A DNA stretch of 64,000 bases from Halovibrio salipaludis (GTDB lineage: Bacteria; Pseudomonadota; Gammaproteobacteria; Pseudomonadales; Oleiphilaceae), in the NCBI RefSeq assembly GCF_002286965.1, contig NZ_NSKD01000010.1:1-64000 (forward strand), given 5' to 3'. Of this stretch, positions 25,484-35,508 are shown one piece after another. A program made the position numbers and the translations under genes. The notes under the pieces were generated by a model. That model had not been told where the DNA came from, searched no databases, and saw nothing but the letters and a program-made list of their open reading frames with translations. How positions within the stretch are numbered: position 1 is the stretch's first letter; each line of letters begins with the position of its first letter.

Positions 25484-25849
25484 ATGAATAAGCAACTATT
25501 GGTGTTGGTCTTTGGGGCGCTTATAGCAATGGGGACTTTCGCAGCCGAAAGGCGGCAGGATCATGGCCACGATTCCAACGGAATGACGCAGGGTGAGCAC
25601 ATGCAGGCCATGGAGATGCACATGGAGGCGATTCGTAATACCGAGGATCCGGAGAGGCGGCGGGAACTGATGCAGAAGCACCATGAAGCCATGCAGGCCC
25701 ATATGAAAAGCATGAAGACGATGGATGACCATGGTGCACATGAAGGCAAACCCGCTGACACCGGAACCCGGATGGAGCGAATGGAGCGTCAGATGCATAT
25801 GATGCAGGGCGCAATGGAACAGATGATGGAGCGGCAGGAAGTTGATTGA
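25484..25849 (+). CDS. Exported Met/His-rich helical protein, probable copper binder
   Basis: A 121-residue protein with a signal peptide (LLVLVFGALIAMGTFAAE) and a mature helical part dense in Met and His (EHMQAMEMHMEAI, QKHHEAMQAHMKSMKTM, RQMHMMQGAMEQMM). It is likely a periplasmic copper buffer or chaperone. It resembles no named family that I can be certain of. GGAGAGG lies seven bases before the ATG. It is the first gene behind the operator at 25417 and probably leads a long transcript through the CusCBA genes. Confidence 0.75.
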   Translation: MNKQLLVLVFGALIAMGTFAAERRQDHGHDSNGMTQGEHMQAMEMHMEAIRNTEDPERRRELMQKHHEAMQAHMKSMKTMDDHGAHEGKPADTGTRMERMERQMHMMQGAMEQMMERQEVD

Positions 25850-26459
25850 GATTATCCCCAATTGGCATCCGGTTTGGGTCCATTTCCCTATTGCCCTGCT
25901 TAGCATGGCCACAGTCTTTTTCTTGCTCGGCCTCATCCTTTCAGGCAGAGCCGGAGAGAATGTGACGTCTGCGGCTCGCTGGAACCTGGTCCTTGGGTGC
26001 TTCCTTCTCTTGCCAACGCTGGTAACCGGCTATCTGGCCTACAATTCGGTCGCCCATGATGGCCCGGGCCACCAAGCCATGGAACGGCATATGACCGCAG
26101 CCTGGGTGACGGTCGCGGTATTTGCTCTGGCCGCCGTGCTCGCGTGGCTTGATCGTCGTCGTACGCGGGGTGCCAGTGTGCTGCTTGCCGCGGTAATGCT
26201 CGTGGGGACCGCTGCGGTTGGGGTCACCGGTTATCTCGGGGCGGAGAACGTGTACCGTCATGGTCTTGGCGTTGAGCGTCTGCCCAAAGGCGTTCAGGAC
26301 ACAGGGGCAGAGCGCTCACCAGCGATCCCTGAAGCGGGAGAGGCTGAAGAATCCAGCGATCCTGAACCGCAGGATGCGCAGCAGGGTTCAGGGCAGGGTG
26401 GCACTGAGACTGAAGAGTCAGTACCTGAAGGCCATGAGGGCCACGATCATGCACACTGA
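25842..26459 (+). CDS. DUF2231-like membrane protein with acidic/His tail
   Basis: This 205-residue protein has four membrane helices and the N-terminal WHPVWVHFPIALLSMA motif of DUF2231 proteins, in which paired histidines may bind haem or metal. After about residue 140 a long acidic, low-complexity tail ends in HEGHDHAH. The start appears to be TTG at 25842, overlapping the previous stop by eight bases, with AGGAA just before it; coupling to the upstream gene is likely. Role unknown; context suggests copper stress. Confidence 0.7.
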   Translation: MIEIIPNWHPVWVHFPIALLSMATVFFLLGLILSGRAGENVTSAARWNLVLGCFLLLPTLVTGYLAYNSVAHDGPGHQAMERHMTAAWVTVAVFALAAVLAWLDRRRTRGASVLLAAVMLVGTAAVGVTGYLGAENVYRHGLGVERLPKGVQDTGAERSPAIPEAGEAEESSDPEPQDAQQGSGQGGTETEESVPEGHEGHDHAH

Positions 26460-26514
26460 CCCTACCCCTGAAGGGGGTATATTGCTCCTGTTGAAAGGGT
26501 GGTAACCTTCGCTC

Positions 26515-26871
26515 ATGCATTCAAACAAGTCATGGTTCAGCATCTTTCTGATAATCGCTCTTGTCCTGTCGCCGGTCGTCGCCGGAGCGGGGACGATGGG
26601 CGGTCTGATGATGGGGACCATGCACTCCGACCAGAAGATGGACTGCGAAGGCGCCGACGCCGAACTCCGGAACCTCTCGCCCGAGCAACGCGCCTGCGCT
26701 GACGGGGATGGGGCGAGAGGGTGCTGCGTGAGCTGTGTGGCCTGCGCTCTCTCGCTGGCATTCCCGCTCGACCTTGAAGCGGTTTCGCGCCCCATTGCAG
26801 GCCATACTTTCAGTCCACCCCGGACCGACCTTGAGTCCGAACTCCAACCTCCCAGAGCACACTCCTCTTAA
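26515..26871 (+). CDS. Small exported Cys-rich protein, CopL/DUF2946-like
   Basis: A 118-residue protein with a signal or anchor segment (FLIIALVLSPVVAGAG), a Met/His section (MGGLMMGTMHSD) and a C-terminal cysteine cluster GCCVSCVACAL. This layout resembles CopL and DUF2946 proteins from copper gene clusters, whose cysteines are thought to bind metal. The identification is by layout only. A short dyad at 26463-26479 lies upstream. Confidence 0.6.
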   Translation: MHSNKSWFSIFLIIALVLSPVVAGAGTMGGLMMGTMHSDQKMDCEGADAELRNLSPEQRACADGDGARGCCVSCVACALSLAFPLDLEAVSRPIAGHTFSPPRTDLESELQPPRAHSS

Positions 26872-26975
26872 CCGGTAGCGCCATAGGCACGGAGTTCCCG
26901 TGCGCATGGCAAGTATCGTTTGCCCGTCAGGCCTGACGCAGTCTCAGGACCCGACGGCTGGAGGAGAATCACACC

Positions 26976-28214
26976 ATGAGAATGTTATTCATCGGCCCTG
27001 CCTGGCTTCTTTTCGGGCTGGTCGGCATGGGCAGTCACGTGTTGGCCGAGCCGCTCACCCTTGCGGAAGTGGAAGAGCGTGCAGCCGGGGATCCGGGCAT
27101 TGAACGGTTCCGACACGAAGCGCGGGCCATGGAGGAAGATGCCGTTGCGGCGGGAGAACTTCCGGATCCCCAGCTGACCACCGAGCTTTTGCAGTTTCCC
27201 CTGGACCGGCCGGGATTCCAGCAGGACGAAATGACCCAGATCCAGTTGGGTCTGCGCCAGACTTTCCCCCGGGGCGACAGCCGCCAGTACCGCAGTCAGC
27301 AACAGAGGGCGCAGGCTGGCGTAAAGAAGGCCCTTGCCGGCAATCGCGAAAAGGAAATCATCCGTGAGGCGCGCAATGCCTACCTGCAGCTGATCCTGGA
27401 GCATCGGCGCCAGGAAGTGCTCGAGGACAGCCGCGACCTGTTTGAGAACCTGGTGGCGATGACGGAGCGCAGCTCCGCCTCCGGCATGGTGTCGCGCCAG
27501 GACGTCATGCGGGCGGAGCTGGAACTGGAGCGTCTGGAAGACCGGATCCTGCAGGCAAGGCAGAGGCGGGATCGCGCACAGGCATCGCTGGCGCGCTGGA
27601 TTGGCGACGCTGCCTACCGGCCCCTCCCCGACGGTGGATTTCCCGAACTTCCTGACTGGAAGGACCAGGACCTGACGGATCACCCACGCCTGGCGGCGAG
27701 CCGAGCCCGGATCCGTGCCAGTGACCAGGGGGTGGCTCTGGCCGAGGAAGCGTACAAGCCCGAATGGAGCGTCCAGGTTGGCTATGGGGTGCGCACGAAC
27801 ACGGCCGTGGCCAATCGCCATCGCCTGGGCGCCATGGTCTCGGTGGATCTGCCCCTGTTTACCGGTGATCGTCAGGATCGTCGCCTGTCCGCGCGCCAGT
27901 CCGAGCGTGAAGCCGCCGTCCGGCATAGGGATGAAACCCAGCTGGCACTGGAACGCGAGGTCAATGCCGCCATGGCGGACCTGGAGCAGCTCCGCGAGCG
28001 CGATGCCCGCTACCGTAACCGCCTTCTGGAAGTGGCCAACGCGAACGCCGAAGCGGCGGAAAGGGCTTACAGCGCTGGCACTACCGACTTCACCGCCCTG
28101 ATGGAATCCCGCCTTCTGGCTCTGGAAACCCGTCTGGACTCGCTGCGTCTCACCACGGAACGCAAGCAGGCCAGGGCGCAACTGTTGTATCTGCTCGGGG
28201 AGGACACCCCATGA
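26976..28214 (+). CDS. cusC: CusC/TolC-family outer-membrane efflux protein
   Basis: This 412-residue protein has a signal peptide ending VLAEP and the long coiled-coil pattern of TolC-family channels, in two homologous halves (for example RQTFPRGDSRQYRSQQQRAQ and VDLPLFTGDRQDRRLSARQS). It forms the outer-membrane exit duct for the CusBA pump. No lipobox Cys is present, unlike E. coli CusC. GGAGGAGAATC precedes ATG. The next gene overlaps its stop by four bases. Confidence 0.88.
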   Translation: MRMLFIGPAWLLFGLVGMGSHVLAEPLTLAEVEERAAGDPGIERFRHEARAMEEDAVAAGELPDPQLTTELLQFPLDRPGFQQDEMTQIQLGLRQTFPRGDSRQYRSQQQRAQAGVKKALAGNREKEIIREARNAYLQLILEHRRQEVLEDSRDLFENLVAMTERSSASGMVSRQDVMRAELELERLEDRILQARQRRDRAQASLARWIGDAAYRPLPDGGFPELPDWKDQDLTDHPRLAASRARIRASDQGVALAEEAYKPEWSVQVGYGVRTNTAVANRHRLGAMVSVDLPLFTGDRQDRRLSARQSEREAAVRHRDETQLALEREVNAAMADLEQLRERDARYRNRLLEVANANAEAAERAYSAGTTDFTALMESRLLALETRLDSLRLTTERKQARAQLLYLLGEDTP

Positions 28215-29701
28215 AAGTATGGCTCTTTATTCTGGCCCTTCTGATCGGCGCCGCAGCCGGCAGCGGCGGGCTCTATGTCTGGATGCACGGCACCGCTGCC
28301 AATGGCGGCGGTGATGGTGAGCGGGAAATTCTCTACTACCGCCACCCCATGGATTCCTCCATTACCTCGGATACCCCCGACAAGGACAGCATGGGGATGG
28401 ACTACATTCCGGTCTACGCCGGCGATGAGGAAGAAGGCGAGGGGGATGACAGCCCTGGCACCGTCAGCATCAAGCCGCAGGTGACCCAGAACCTGGGCGT
28501 GAGAACGGCCATGGCGAAACAGGGCGATCTGACCCCCGGCGTCGATGCCCTGGGCTTTGTTGAGTACAACGAGTCCGAGCTGGAGCACGTTCACGTTCGC
28601 GCCGAAGGCTGGGTGGAAGACCTGAAGGTACGGACCACCGGCGAGTCCGTCGACAAGGGGCAGATCCTGTTCCGGACTGATTCGCCACGCCTGCAGAACG
28701 CCCAGGAGGAGCTGCTGCAGGCCCACCGCCGCAACTCGGGCGTTGACTCGGCCCGCCAGCGGTTGCGGTCACTGGGCATGGCGGATGAGGACATCCGCAC
28801 GGTTGAACAGCGTGGTGACATCCTGCGGCTGGTTCCGGTGCGGGCCCGCCAGAGTGGGGTGGTCCGGGAACTGAATTTCTCCGAGGGCATGCATGTGAAC
28901 CCCTCCCAGACCCTGATGGAGATTGCGGACCTGTCCTCGGTCTGGGTGATGCTCGAGGTGTTTGAACCGCAGATGGGCGCGCTTCGCACCGGGCAATCGA
29001 CCCGTGTGTCACTGCCCTTCCGGCCGGGCTGGGAAAGGCAGGCGGAGCTGGATTTCGTCTACCCGAACCTGGATACGGACAGCCGCGTCCAGAGGGCCCG
29101 CCTGACACTGGATAACGCTGACGGCGAGCTGCGCCCCGGTATGTACACGCAGGTTGCCCTGGACGGCGAAACCGTCAGTGACGCGGTGCATGTGCCTGCG
29201 GAAAGTGTGATCCGCACCGGTGAACAGAATCGCATTGTGGTCATGCAGGAAGAGGGAAGCTTCCAGGTGCGGGAAGTCCGCATAGGGCGCCGCATCGGGG
29301 ATCGGATGGTGATCCGTGAGGGCGTGAAACCCCATGAATCCGTGGTGGTATCCAGCCAGTTCCTGATTGATTCCGAGTCCTCGACGGTGGCGGAGCTTGA
29401 TCGCATGGACGCTGGTGGGGCGTCGGATGCTGATGAGCCGGATGCGGAAACCGACGTCTGGACGCGGGGCCAGGTCAAGGATCTGGATATCGAGCGGGGG
29501 ACGGTCAAGCTGGCCCATGACCCCGTCCCGGAATGGGACTGGCCCGCAATGACCATGAATTTCGGGATTGGTGACGGCGTTGACGAGGGCCATTTGCAGC
29601 CCGGCATGGAAATGCGTTTCCGCATCCGCGAGCGCGATGGGGATGGCTATGAGATCACGGGCATGAAGCCGGTGCGTGAAGAGGAGGCGAGTGATGATTG
29701 A
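28211..29701 (+). CDS. cusB: CusB periplasmic adaptor with CusF domain fused at the C-terminus
   Basis: This 496-residue membrane-fusion protein links CusA to CusC. Order: N-terminal membrane anchor (7-27); a heavy-metal-binding domain (YYRHPMDSSI and DSMGMDYIPVY, residues 38-62); hairpin and beta domains of the adaptor (about 80-400); and a CusF-like copper chaperone domain (about 422-490) with the Trp and Met ligands in EWDWPAMTMNF. In E. coli CusF is a separate protein that hands Cu(I) or Ag(I) to CusB, so the fusion makes delivery internal. It overlaps cusC and cusA. Confidence 0.9.
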   Translation: MKVWLFILALLIGAAAGSGGLYVWMHGTAANGGGDGEREILYYRHPMDSSITSDTPDKDSMGMDYIPVYAGDEEEGEGDDSPGTVSIKPQVTQNLGVRTAMAKQGDLTPGVDALGFVEYNESELEHVHVRAEGWVEDLKVRTTGESVDKGQILFRTDSPRLQNAQEELLQAHRRNSGVDSARQRLRSLGMADEDIRTVEQRGDILRLVPVRARQSGVVRELNFSEGMHVNPSQTLMEIADLSSVWVMLEVFEPQMGALRTGQSTRVSLPFRPGWERQAELDFVYPNLDTDSRVQRARLTLDNADGELRPGMYTQVALDGETVSDAVHVPAESVIRTGEQNRIVVMQEEGSFQVREVRIGRRIGDRMVIREGVKPHESVVVSSQFLIDSESSTVAELDRMDAGGASDADEPDAETDVWTRGQVKDLDIERGTVKLAHDPVPEWDWPAMTMNFGIGDGVDEGHLQPGMEMRFRIRERDGDGYEITGMKPVREEEASDD

Positions 29702-32700
29702 ACGCATCATTCAGTGGTCCCTCGAAAACCGGCTTCTGGTACTGCTGCTGACCGTCGTGATGGTGGTCTACGGAGTCTGGTCCATGCGCGATATGCCGCT
29801 GGATGCGATTCCGGACCTCTCCGACGTGCAGGTCATTGTGCAGACTCCGTACGAGGGGCAGGCGCCCCAGGTGGTGGAGGATCAGGTGACCTTCCCGCTT
29901 TCCACCGCCCTGATGTCCGTGCCCCAGGCACGGGATGTGCGCGGCGTTTCCATGTTCGGCAACTCCTTTGTCTATGTACTGTTCGAGGACGGCACCGACC
30001 CCTACTGGGCCCGCACCCGGGTACTGGAACAGTTGAGCCAGGTCGGGGGGCGGATGCCGGACGGGGTGCAGCCCCAGCTGGGGCCGGATGCCACGGGCGT
30101 GGGCTGGGTCTACCAGTACGCGTTGGTGGATCGCACCGGTGAGCATGACCTCTCGCAACTGCGCAGTCTCCAGGACTGGTTTCTGCGGTTTGAACTACAG
30201 GCCGTGGATGGCGTCTCCGAGGTGGCCACCCTGGGCGGCATGGTGCGCCAGTACCAGGTGGTTCTGGATCCGGACCGTATGAGAGCACATGGGCTGGAAC
30301 TGTCAAAGGTGCGCAGCGCCATCCGGGCGGCCAACGATGAAGCCGGCGGTTCCGTCATCGAGATGGCGGAGGCGGAATACATGGTCCGTTCCCGGGGCTA
30401 CCTCACCGGGCTGGAATCACTGGGCCTGGTCCCGGTTGGCACCAGTGACGAGGGCACGCCCCTGATGCTGGACGACGTGGCCGATATCCGGCTGGGTCCG
30501 GCGCCGCGCCGGGGAATCGCGGAACTTGATGGTGAGGGGGAAGTCGTAGGTGGCTTCGTGGTCATGCGCCACGGGGAGAACGCCATGGCCACCATCAGCA
30601 ACGTGAAGAAACGGCTGGAGGAGCTCAGAAAGTCACTGCCCGAAGGGGTGGAGATTGTTGAGACCTATGACCGCTCCGGGCTGATCCAGGATTCGGTGGA
30701 TAACCTGTCCAAAAAGCTGGTTGAGGAATTCATCATTATTGCGCTGGTATGCGCGGTTTTCCTGCTCCACATCCGCTCGGCGCTGGTGGCCATCATCGCG
30801 TTGCCCATCGGCATCCTGGTGGCGCTGACCATCATGCGCTGGCAGGGCATCACCGCCAACATCATGTCCCTGGGCGGTATTGCCGTGACCATTGGCGCCA
30901 TGGTGGATGCGGCCATCGTCATGGTGGAGAACTTGCACAAGCGGCTGGAGAAACGCCATGCGGGCGAAGACCACTGGCATGCGGTCTATATGGCCGCCAA
31001 GGAAACCGGCCGGCCGCTGTTTTTCGCGTTGCTGATCATCACCGTGAGCTTTATCCCGCTGTTTGCCCTGGAAGGGCAGGAAGGCCGGCTGTTCCATCCG
31101 CTCGCGTTCACCGGGACCTATGCCATGGCCGTCTCGGCGGGGCTTGGCATTACGCTGATTCCGGTGCTCATGGGGTATCTCGTGCGTGGCCGAATCCGGC
31201 CGGAGTCCGTCCATCCGGTGAGCCGGCTGCTTATCGGCATCTACCGGCCGGTGCTCAGCGGCCTGCTGCGTCACCCGTGGATCACGCTGGTGGCTGCCCT
31301 GGCCATCGGCATGACCGGTTTCTACCCGAGCAGCCAGGTGGGCACGGAGTTCATGCCGGATATTTCGGAAGGGGACATCATGTACATGCCGACCCTTGAC
31401 CCCGGTGTGTCCGTGGGCAAGGCGCGGCAGGTGCTGCAGCAGACCAACCGTCTGATCCAGGAGGTTCCGGAGGTCGAGCAGGTGTTCGGCAAGTCGGGGC
31501 GGGCAGAGACCGCCACGGACCCGGCGCCGCTGGGGATGTTCGAGACGCTGATCCGGCTCCGCCCGGAATCCGAATGGCGCGATGGCATGACCCGGGATGA
31601 CATCATCGATGAGCTGGACCGGACCGTGGACCTTCCCGGTGTCTCCAATGTCTGGGTCGAACCCATCAAGACCCGCATTGATATGCTATCGACCGGTATC
31701 CGCTCACCCGTTGGCGTGAAAATCGCCGGTGAGGACCTGGAAACCATTGAGCGCATCGGTGAGGACATCGAAGCCGCGCTGGAGGATGTTCCGGGAACGG
31801 CCTCGGCGAGGGCGGACCGAACGGCCAGCGGCCGCTACCTGGAGATCGATATCGACCGTCGTCAGGCCGCCCGTTACGGCGTGCGGGTGGCGGATCTCCA
31901 GGACGCGGTGCGCATGGCCATCGGGGGTGTTTCCATTGGCGAGACCGTGGAAGGCCTGGAGCGCTACCCGATCAACGTGCGGTTTCCCCAGGCGTCACGG
32001 GATTCCCTGGAAGCCATCCGGGATATGCCGCTGGTCACACCCTCCGGCGATGAGGTGTCGATCGGAACCCTGGCGGATGTGAGTATCGAGGATGGGCCTG
32101 CCATGATCCGCTCGGAGAACGCCCGCCGCAACGGCTGGGTGATCGTGGATGTGCGGGACCGGGCGCTGGGTGAATATGTGGCCGCCGCCCAGAAGGCCGT
32201 GGCGGAGGAGGTGGACCTGCCGCCGGCCTACTCCATCACCTGGTCCGGCCAGTACGAATACATGCAGCGGGCCCAGGAAAAGCTCAGCTACATGGTGCCG
32301 TTCACTCTGGTGGTCATCTTCATGCTGCTGTACCTGTGCTTCCGCCGCATCCCGGAGACGCTGATGCTGATGGGCGCTCTGCCGTTTGCAGCACTGGGGG
32401 GCATCTGGCTGGTCTACTGGCTGGGCTTTGACCTGTCCGTCGCGGTGGGTGCTGGCTTCATCCTGCTGATTGGCCTGGCGGCGGAGTTTGCAGTGGTGAT
32501 GATGATGTACATCGGCGAGGCGGTGGATCACCATAGTCCCAACAGCCGCCGGGAACTGCGCGAGGCGATCATGGAGGGGGCTGTGCTGAGGGTGCGGCCC
32601 AAGGCCATGACCTCCGCAACCGTGGTGTTGGGCCTGACGCCGCTGCTCATTGGTGGCGGGCCGGGATCCGAGGCCATGGAGCGCATCGCGGCGCCGATGG

Positions 32701-32789
32701 TCGGCGGCATGATCACCGCGCCGCTGGTGTCGCTGCTGATTATTCCCGTGCTTTACTGGGTCTGGAAGCGGCGCTTTCTGGCTGCTTGA
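29694..32789 (+). CDS. cusA: CusA heavy-metal efflux RND transporter
   Basis: This 1,031-residue protein is the inner-membrane pump of the Cus system and exports Cu(I)/Ag(I) by proton exchange. Twelve membrane helices and two large periplasmic loops are in the usual RND order. Family marks: PLDAIPDLSDVQVIV, PYEGQAPQVVEDQVT, GAMVDAAIVMVENLHKRLE and FMPDISEGDIMYMP. Periplasmic methionines such as RIDMLSTGIRSPVGV fit the metal route known from CusA. ATG 29694 has GAGGAGG nine bases upstream and overlaps cusB by eight bases. Confidence 0.93.
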   Translation: MIERIIQWSLENRLLVLLLTVVMVVYGVWSMRDMPLDAIPDLSDVQVIVQTPYEGQAPQVVEDQVTFPLSTALMSVPQARDVRGVSMFGNSFVYVLFEDGTDPYWARTRVLEQLSQVGGRMPDGVQPQLGPDATGVGWVYQYALVDRTGEHDLSQLRSLQDWFLRFELQAVDGVSEVATLGGMVRQYQVVLDPDRMRAHGLELSKVRSAIRAANDEAGGSVIEMAEAEYMVRSRGYLTGLESLGLVPVGTSDEGTPLMLDDVADIRLGPAPRRGIAELDGEGEVVGGFVVMRHGENAMATISNVKKRLEELRKSLPEGVEIVETYDRSGLIQDSVDNLSKKLVEEFIIIALVCAVFLLHIRSALVAIIALPIGILVALTIMRWQGITANIMSLGGIAVTIGAMVDAAIVMVENLHKRLEKRHAGEDHWHAVYMAAKETGRPLFFALLIITVSFIPLFALEGQEGRLFHPLAFTGTYAMAVSAGLGITLIPVLMGYLVRGRIRPESVHPVSRLLIGIYRPVLSGLLRHPWITLVAALAIGMTGFYPSSQVGTEFMPDISEGDIMYMPTLDPGVSVGKARQVLQQTNRLIQEVPEVEQVFGKSGRAETATDPAPLGMFETLIRLRPESEWRDGMTRDDIIDELDRTVDLPGVSNVWVEPIKTRIDMLSTGIRSPVGVKIAGEDLETIERIGEDIEAALEDVPGTASARADRTASGRYLEIDIDRRQAARYGVRVADLQDAVRMAIGGVSIGETVEGLERYPINVRFPQASRDSLEAIRDMPLVTPSGDEVSIGTLADVSIEDGPAMIRSENARRNGWVIVDVRDRALGEYVAAAQKAVAEEVDLPPAYSITWSGQYEYMQRAQEKLSYMVPFTLVVIFMLLYLCFRRIPETLMLMGALPFAALGGIWLVYWLGFDLSVAVGAGFILLIGLAAEFAVVMMMYIGEAVDHHSPNSRRELREAIMEGAVLRVRPKAMTSATVVLGLTPLLIGGGPGSEAMERIAAPMVGGMITAPLVSLLIIPVLYWVWKRRFLAA

Positions 32790-32834
32790 GTGGCGGTCTA
32801 ACTGGATAGAAGAAATGAATTAAGGAGAAAACCG

Positions 32835-33035
32835 ATGATGCATTATGGCATGCATACTGGAGGGGTCATCTGGATGCTGATTGTTGGCGCCCTGCTGGTG
32901 ATCCCGTTCTGGAAGCTGACCACCCGGACCGGTTATCCCGGTCCGCTGGCGCTGCTTATCCTGATCCCGCTGGTAAACCTGGGGTTCATCTATTTCCTGG
33001 CCTTTTCGGAGTGGCCTGTAGATAGGCGGGACTGA
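32835..33035 (+). CDS. Small membrane protein between cusA and the P-type ATPase
   Basis: A 66-residue protein with two membrane helices (residues 9-25 and 38-57) and a Met/His-rich start (MMHYGMHTG). It is not recognised as a named family. AAGGAG precedes the ATG, and spacing to both neighbours is under 50 bases, so it is part of the efflux transcript. Confidence 0.65.
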   Translation: MMHYGMHTGGVIWMLIVGALLVIPFWKLTTRTGYPGPLALLILIPLVNLGFIYFLAFSEWPVDRRD

Positions 33036-33069
33036 GGTCCCGCCAGTCAATAACAAGGAGGATTGAGTG

Positions 33070-35346
33070 ATGGCAACGGCCCAGGCACAAACGAACAGCG
33101 TGGAACTGAGTGTTCCCGGCATGGGGAGCAACCACTGCGCCGGCATTGTGTCTTCCAGTCTTGAGCGACTGGAGGGCATCGAGACGGTATCCACCAACAT
33201 CGCCAATCACCGGGTTGTGGTGACGGTGGCCGAGGGCGGACCGGATGCTGAAACGCTCAAGCAGACGGTTGAAAACGCCGGTTATGATGTGGCCGATGTA
33301 CGGCGCGGTGACGAGCGCGGGGAGCGCGACGATGCGGCCCTGGAAGAGGCCTATCTGAGCCAGGCGAAGAAGAACCTCTGGATTGCGGCGGTGCCTACCA
33401 CCCTCATCATGATCCTGATGATGCCGCACATGCTCATGGAACCCATTCCCGGCTATCTGGCCATCATCGCGGTGCTTGCTTTCCCAGTGGTGTTCCTGTT
33501 CGGCGGGGCGGCCACGCACAGTGCCTCCTGGCGCGCGCTGAAGAACCGCCAGGCCAACATGGACGTGCTCATTTCCATGGGCAGCCTGCCGCCGTACTTC
33601 TTAGGGCTGGTGGGATTCATCTACCCGATGACCTCCTTCATCGAGATGGCCGCGACCATCATGACCTTCCACCTGGTCGGGCGTTACCTGGAGGCCCGGG
33701 CGAAGGGGCGCGCTTCCGACGCGATCCGACGGCTGATTTTCATGGGTGCCAAGACCGCCCGTATCGAGCGGGATGGCCGAGAGGAGGAGGTCAGCATCAA
33801 GGAGCTGCAGCGCGGCGACATCATGATCGTGCGCCCGGGGGAGAAGATTCCCACGGACGGCGAAGTGGTGGATGGTGAAAGCCACGTGGATGAGTCCATT
33901 GCCACGGGGGAATCGGTGCCTGTTCCCAAGGAAGCGGGTGATTCGGTGATCGGCGCCACCATCAACAAGGAAGGGCGGCTGCGGGTCAAGGCGGACCGGC
34001 TTGGCGACGAGACCTTCCTGGCCCAGGTGGTGCGCATGGTCGAAGAAGCCCAGGGCAGCAGTGTGCCCATCCAGGAGTTTGCCGATCGCATGACCGCGCG
34101 CTTTGTTCCGGCGGTGCTCGCTATTGCGGTGCTGGCGTTCGGCGCCTGGTTGCTTATGCCCGAGACCCTTCGCCCGGTCCTGGACTGGGGCGCGGGATTC
34201 CTGCCCTGGGTGGATGCGGGGGCAACGCCGCTGATCCTGGCGCTGCTGGCCGCCATTGCCGTTCTGGTTATCGCCTGTCCCTGTGCCCTGGGTCTGGCCA
34301 CACCCACGGCGCTGATGGTTGGTTCCGGCATGGGCGCCGAGCGGGGCATCCTGATCCGCTCCGGGGAAGCCATACAGGCCATCAAGGACCTGAAGGTTGT
34401 GGTGCTGGACAAGACGGGGACCATCACTCGGGGTGAACCGGAACTGACCGATGTGGTGGCAGGACCGGACAGTGATGAGACCGAGGTGCTGCAGCTGGCG
34501 CAGACGGTGGAGAATGCCTCGGAACACCCCATTGCACAGGCTATCGTAGCGGGTGCCCGGGAGCGTGGACTGGAACCGGGCGACGTGCAGTCGTTCAGCT
34601 CCACCGGGGCCCGGGGTGTAACCGGTATGGTGGGTGATCAGAAAGTGCTGATCGGCAATCGACGCCTGCTGGAGGAGGACGGCGTCACGGGGCTGGAAGC
34701 CCTTGATGACGACCTGGCAAGGCTGGAATCAAATGGTCGTACAGTCGTGATCGTGGCTGCTGGCGGGAAGGCGCTCGGCCTGGTGGCGGTCGCCGACGGC
34801 ATCAAGGAGGACTCCGCCCGTGCCATTGAAGGTATGCATGCAATGGGTCTGCACGTGGTCATGATCACCGGCGACAACGAACGGGCCGCCCAGGCAGTGG
34901 CCCGGGAAGTGGGCATTGATGAAGTCCAGGCCGGTGTCCTTCCGGATGGCAAGGTGGAGGCCGTGCGCGAGTTCCAGTCCCGCTTCGGTTCCCATGTGGC
35001 CATGGTCGGGGACGGCATCAACGATGCGCCGGCACTGACCCAGGCGGACGTCGGCATAGCCATTGGGGCTGGCGCCGATGTGGCGATTGAGGCGGCGGAT
35101 ATCACGCTGGTGCGGGGGCAGTTGTCGGCCGTGGTGGATGCCATGGAGCTGTCGAAGGCGACGTTCCGTAAGATCGTCCAGAACCTTCTGTGGGCAAGTG
35201 GTTATAACCTGGCGGCCATTCCCATTGCGGCGGCGGGGCTGTTGCACCCGATGATCGGGGTGGTTGCGATGACCGCCAGTTCCCTGTCGGTCATCGGCAA
35301 CTCGATTCTGCTGCGGCGTCATCGGTTCGGAGAAGAGCGCCGGTGA
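33070..35346 (+). CDS. P1B-type copper/silver-exporting ATPase
   Basis: This 758-residue ATPase pumps Cu(I)-type ions out of the cytoplasm. An N-terminal HMA fold (about 10-75) has GMGSNHCAG instead of GMTCxxC, so it keeps one Cys only. Eight membrane helices follow, with the CPC ion-binding motif ([15 protein letters not shown]), the actuator [10 protein letters not shown], the phosphorylation site [11 protein letters not shown], the nucleotide-site HP in SEHPIAQAI, and [20 protein letters not shown], here the hinge. These indicate the copper (P1B-1) class. GGAGGATT precedes ATG 33070. It is the last gene of the efflux run. Confidence 0.9.
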   Translation: MATAQAQTNSVELSVPGMGSNHCAGIVSSSLERLEGIETVSTNIANHRVVVTVAEGGPDAETLKQTVENAGYDVADVRRGDERGERDDAALEEAYLSQAKKNLWIAAVPTTLIMILMMPHMLMEPIPGYLAIIAVLAFPVVFLFGGAATHSASWRALKNRQANMDVLISMGSLPPYFLGLVGFIYPMTSFIEMAATIMTFHLVGRYLEARAKGRASDAIRRLIFMGAKTARIERDGREEEVSIKELQRGDIMIVRPGEKIPTDGEVVDGESHVDESIATGESVPVPKEAGDSVIGATINKEGRLRVKADRLGDETFLAQVVRMVEEAQGSSVPIQEFADRMTARFVPAVLAIAVLAFGAWLLMPETLRPVLDWGAGFLPWVDAGATPLILALLAAIAVLVIACPCALGLATPTALMVGSGMGAERGILIRSGEAIQAIKDLKVVVLDKTGTITRGEPELTDVVAGPDSDETEVLQLAQTVENASEHPIAQAIVAGARERGLEPGDVQSFSSTGARGVTGMVGDQKVLIGNRRLLEEDGVTGLEALDDDLARLESNGRTVVIVAAGGKALGLVAVADGIKEDSARAIEGMHAMGLHVVMITGDNERAAQAVAREVGIDEVQAGVLPDGKVEAVREFQSRFGSHVAMVGDGINDAPALTQADVGIAIGAGADVAIEAADITLVRGQLSAVVDAMELSKATFRKIVQNLLWASGYNLAAIPIAAAGLLHPMIGVVAMTASSLSVIGNSILLRRHRFGEERR

Positions 35347-35367
35347 CGCCGGCGAGGCCTGCCCGGC

Positions 35368-35508
35368 TCAGCTTTCGTCGGGCAGGTAGGCGCCGTCCTT
35401 GTCATGCACTTCACGGCCGGTTACCGGCGGGTTGAAGGTGCATCAGGCGCATGTCCTCGGTGCCGCTGCGCAGCATGAGACAGTTGTGTTCGTTGAGGCC
35501 TTACAGGC
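35368..35508 (-). pseudogene. ectC: Broken 3' fragment of ectoine synthase gene (ectC)
   Basis: On the minus strand, translation gives GLNEHNCLMLRSGTEDMRLMH in one frame, shown here in part as RSGTEDMRLM, and then, after a one-base shift, FNPPVTGREVHDKDGAYLP followed by DES and a stop. These match the C-terminal end of EctC in order. Everything upstream of about 35508 is lost. The fragment abuts the P-type ATPase end and marks an insertion or recombination boundary. Confidence 0.7.

Noticed and set aside
26456-26483. Dyad TACCCC-N5-GGGGTA with CTGACC and TATATT, considered as a CueR/MerR-type operator
   Set aside because: The spacer between -35 and -10 would be 16 bases, not the 19-20 of MerR-type promoters, and no CueR-type gene is nearby. 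It may be a weak hairpin between genes.
26929-26952. TCAG elements before cusC, considered as an eighth operator
   Set aside because: The spacing is 17 bases, not 11, and the surrounding bases do not match the other seven.
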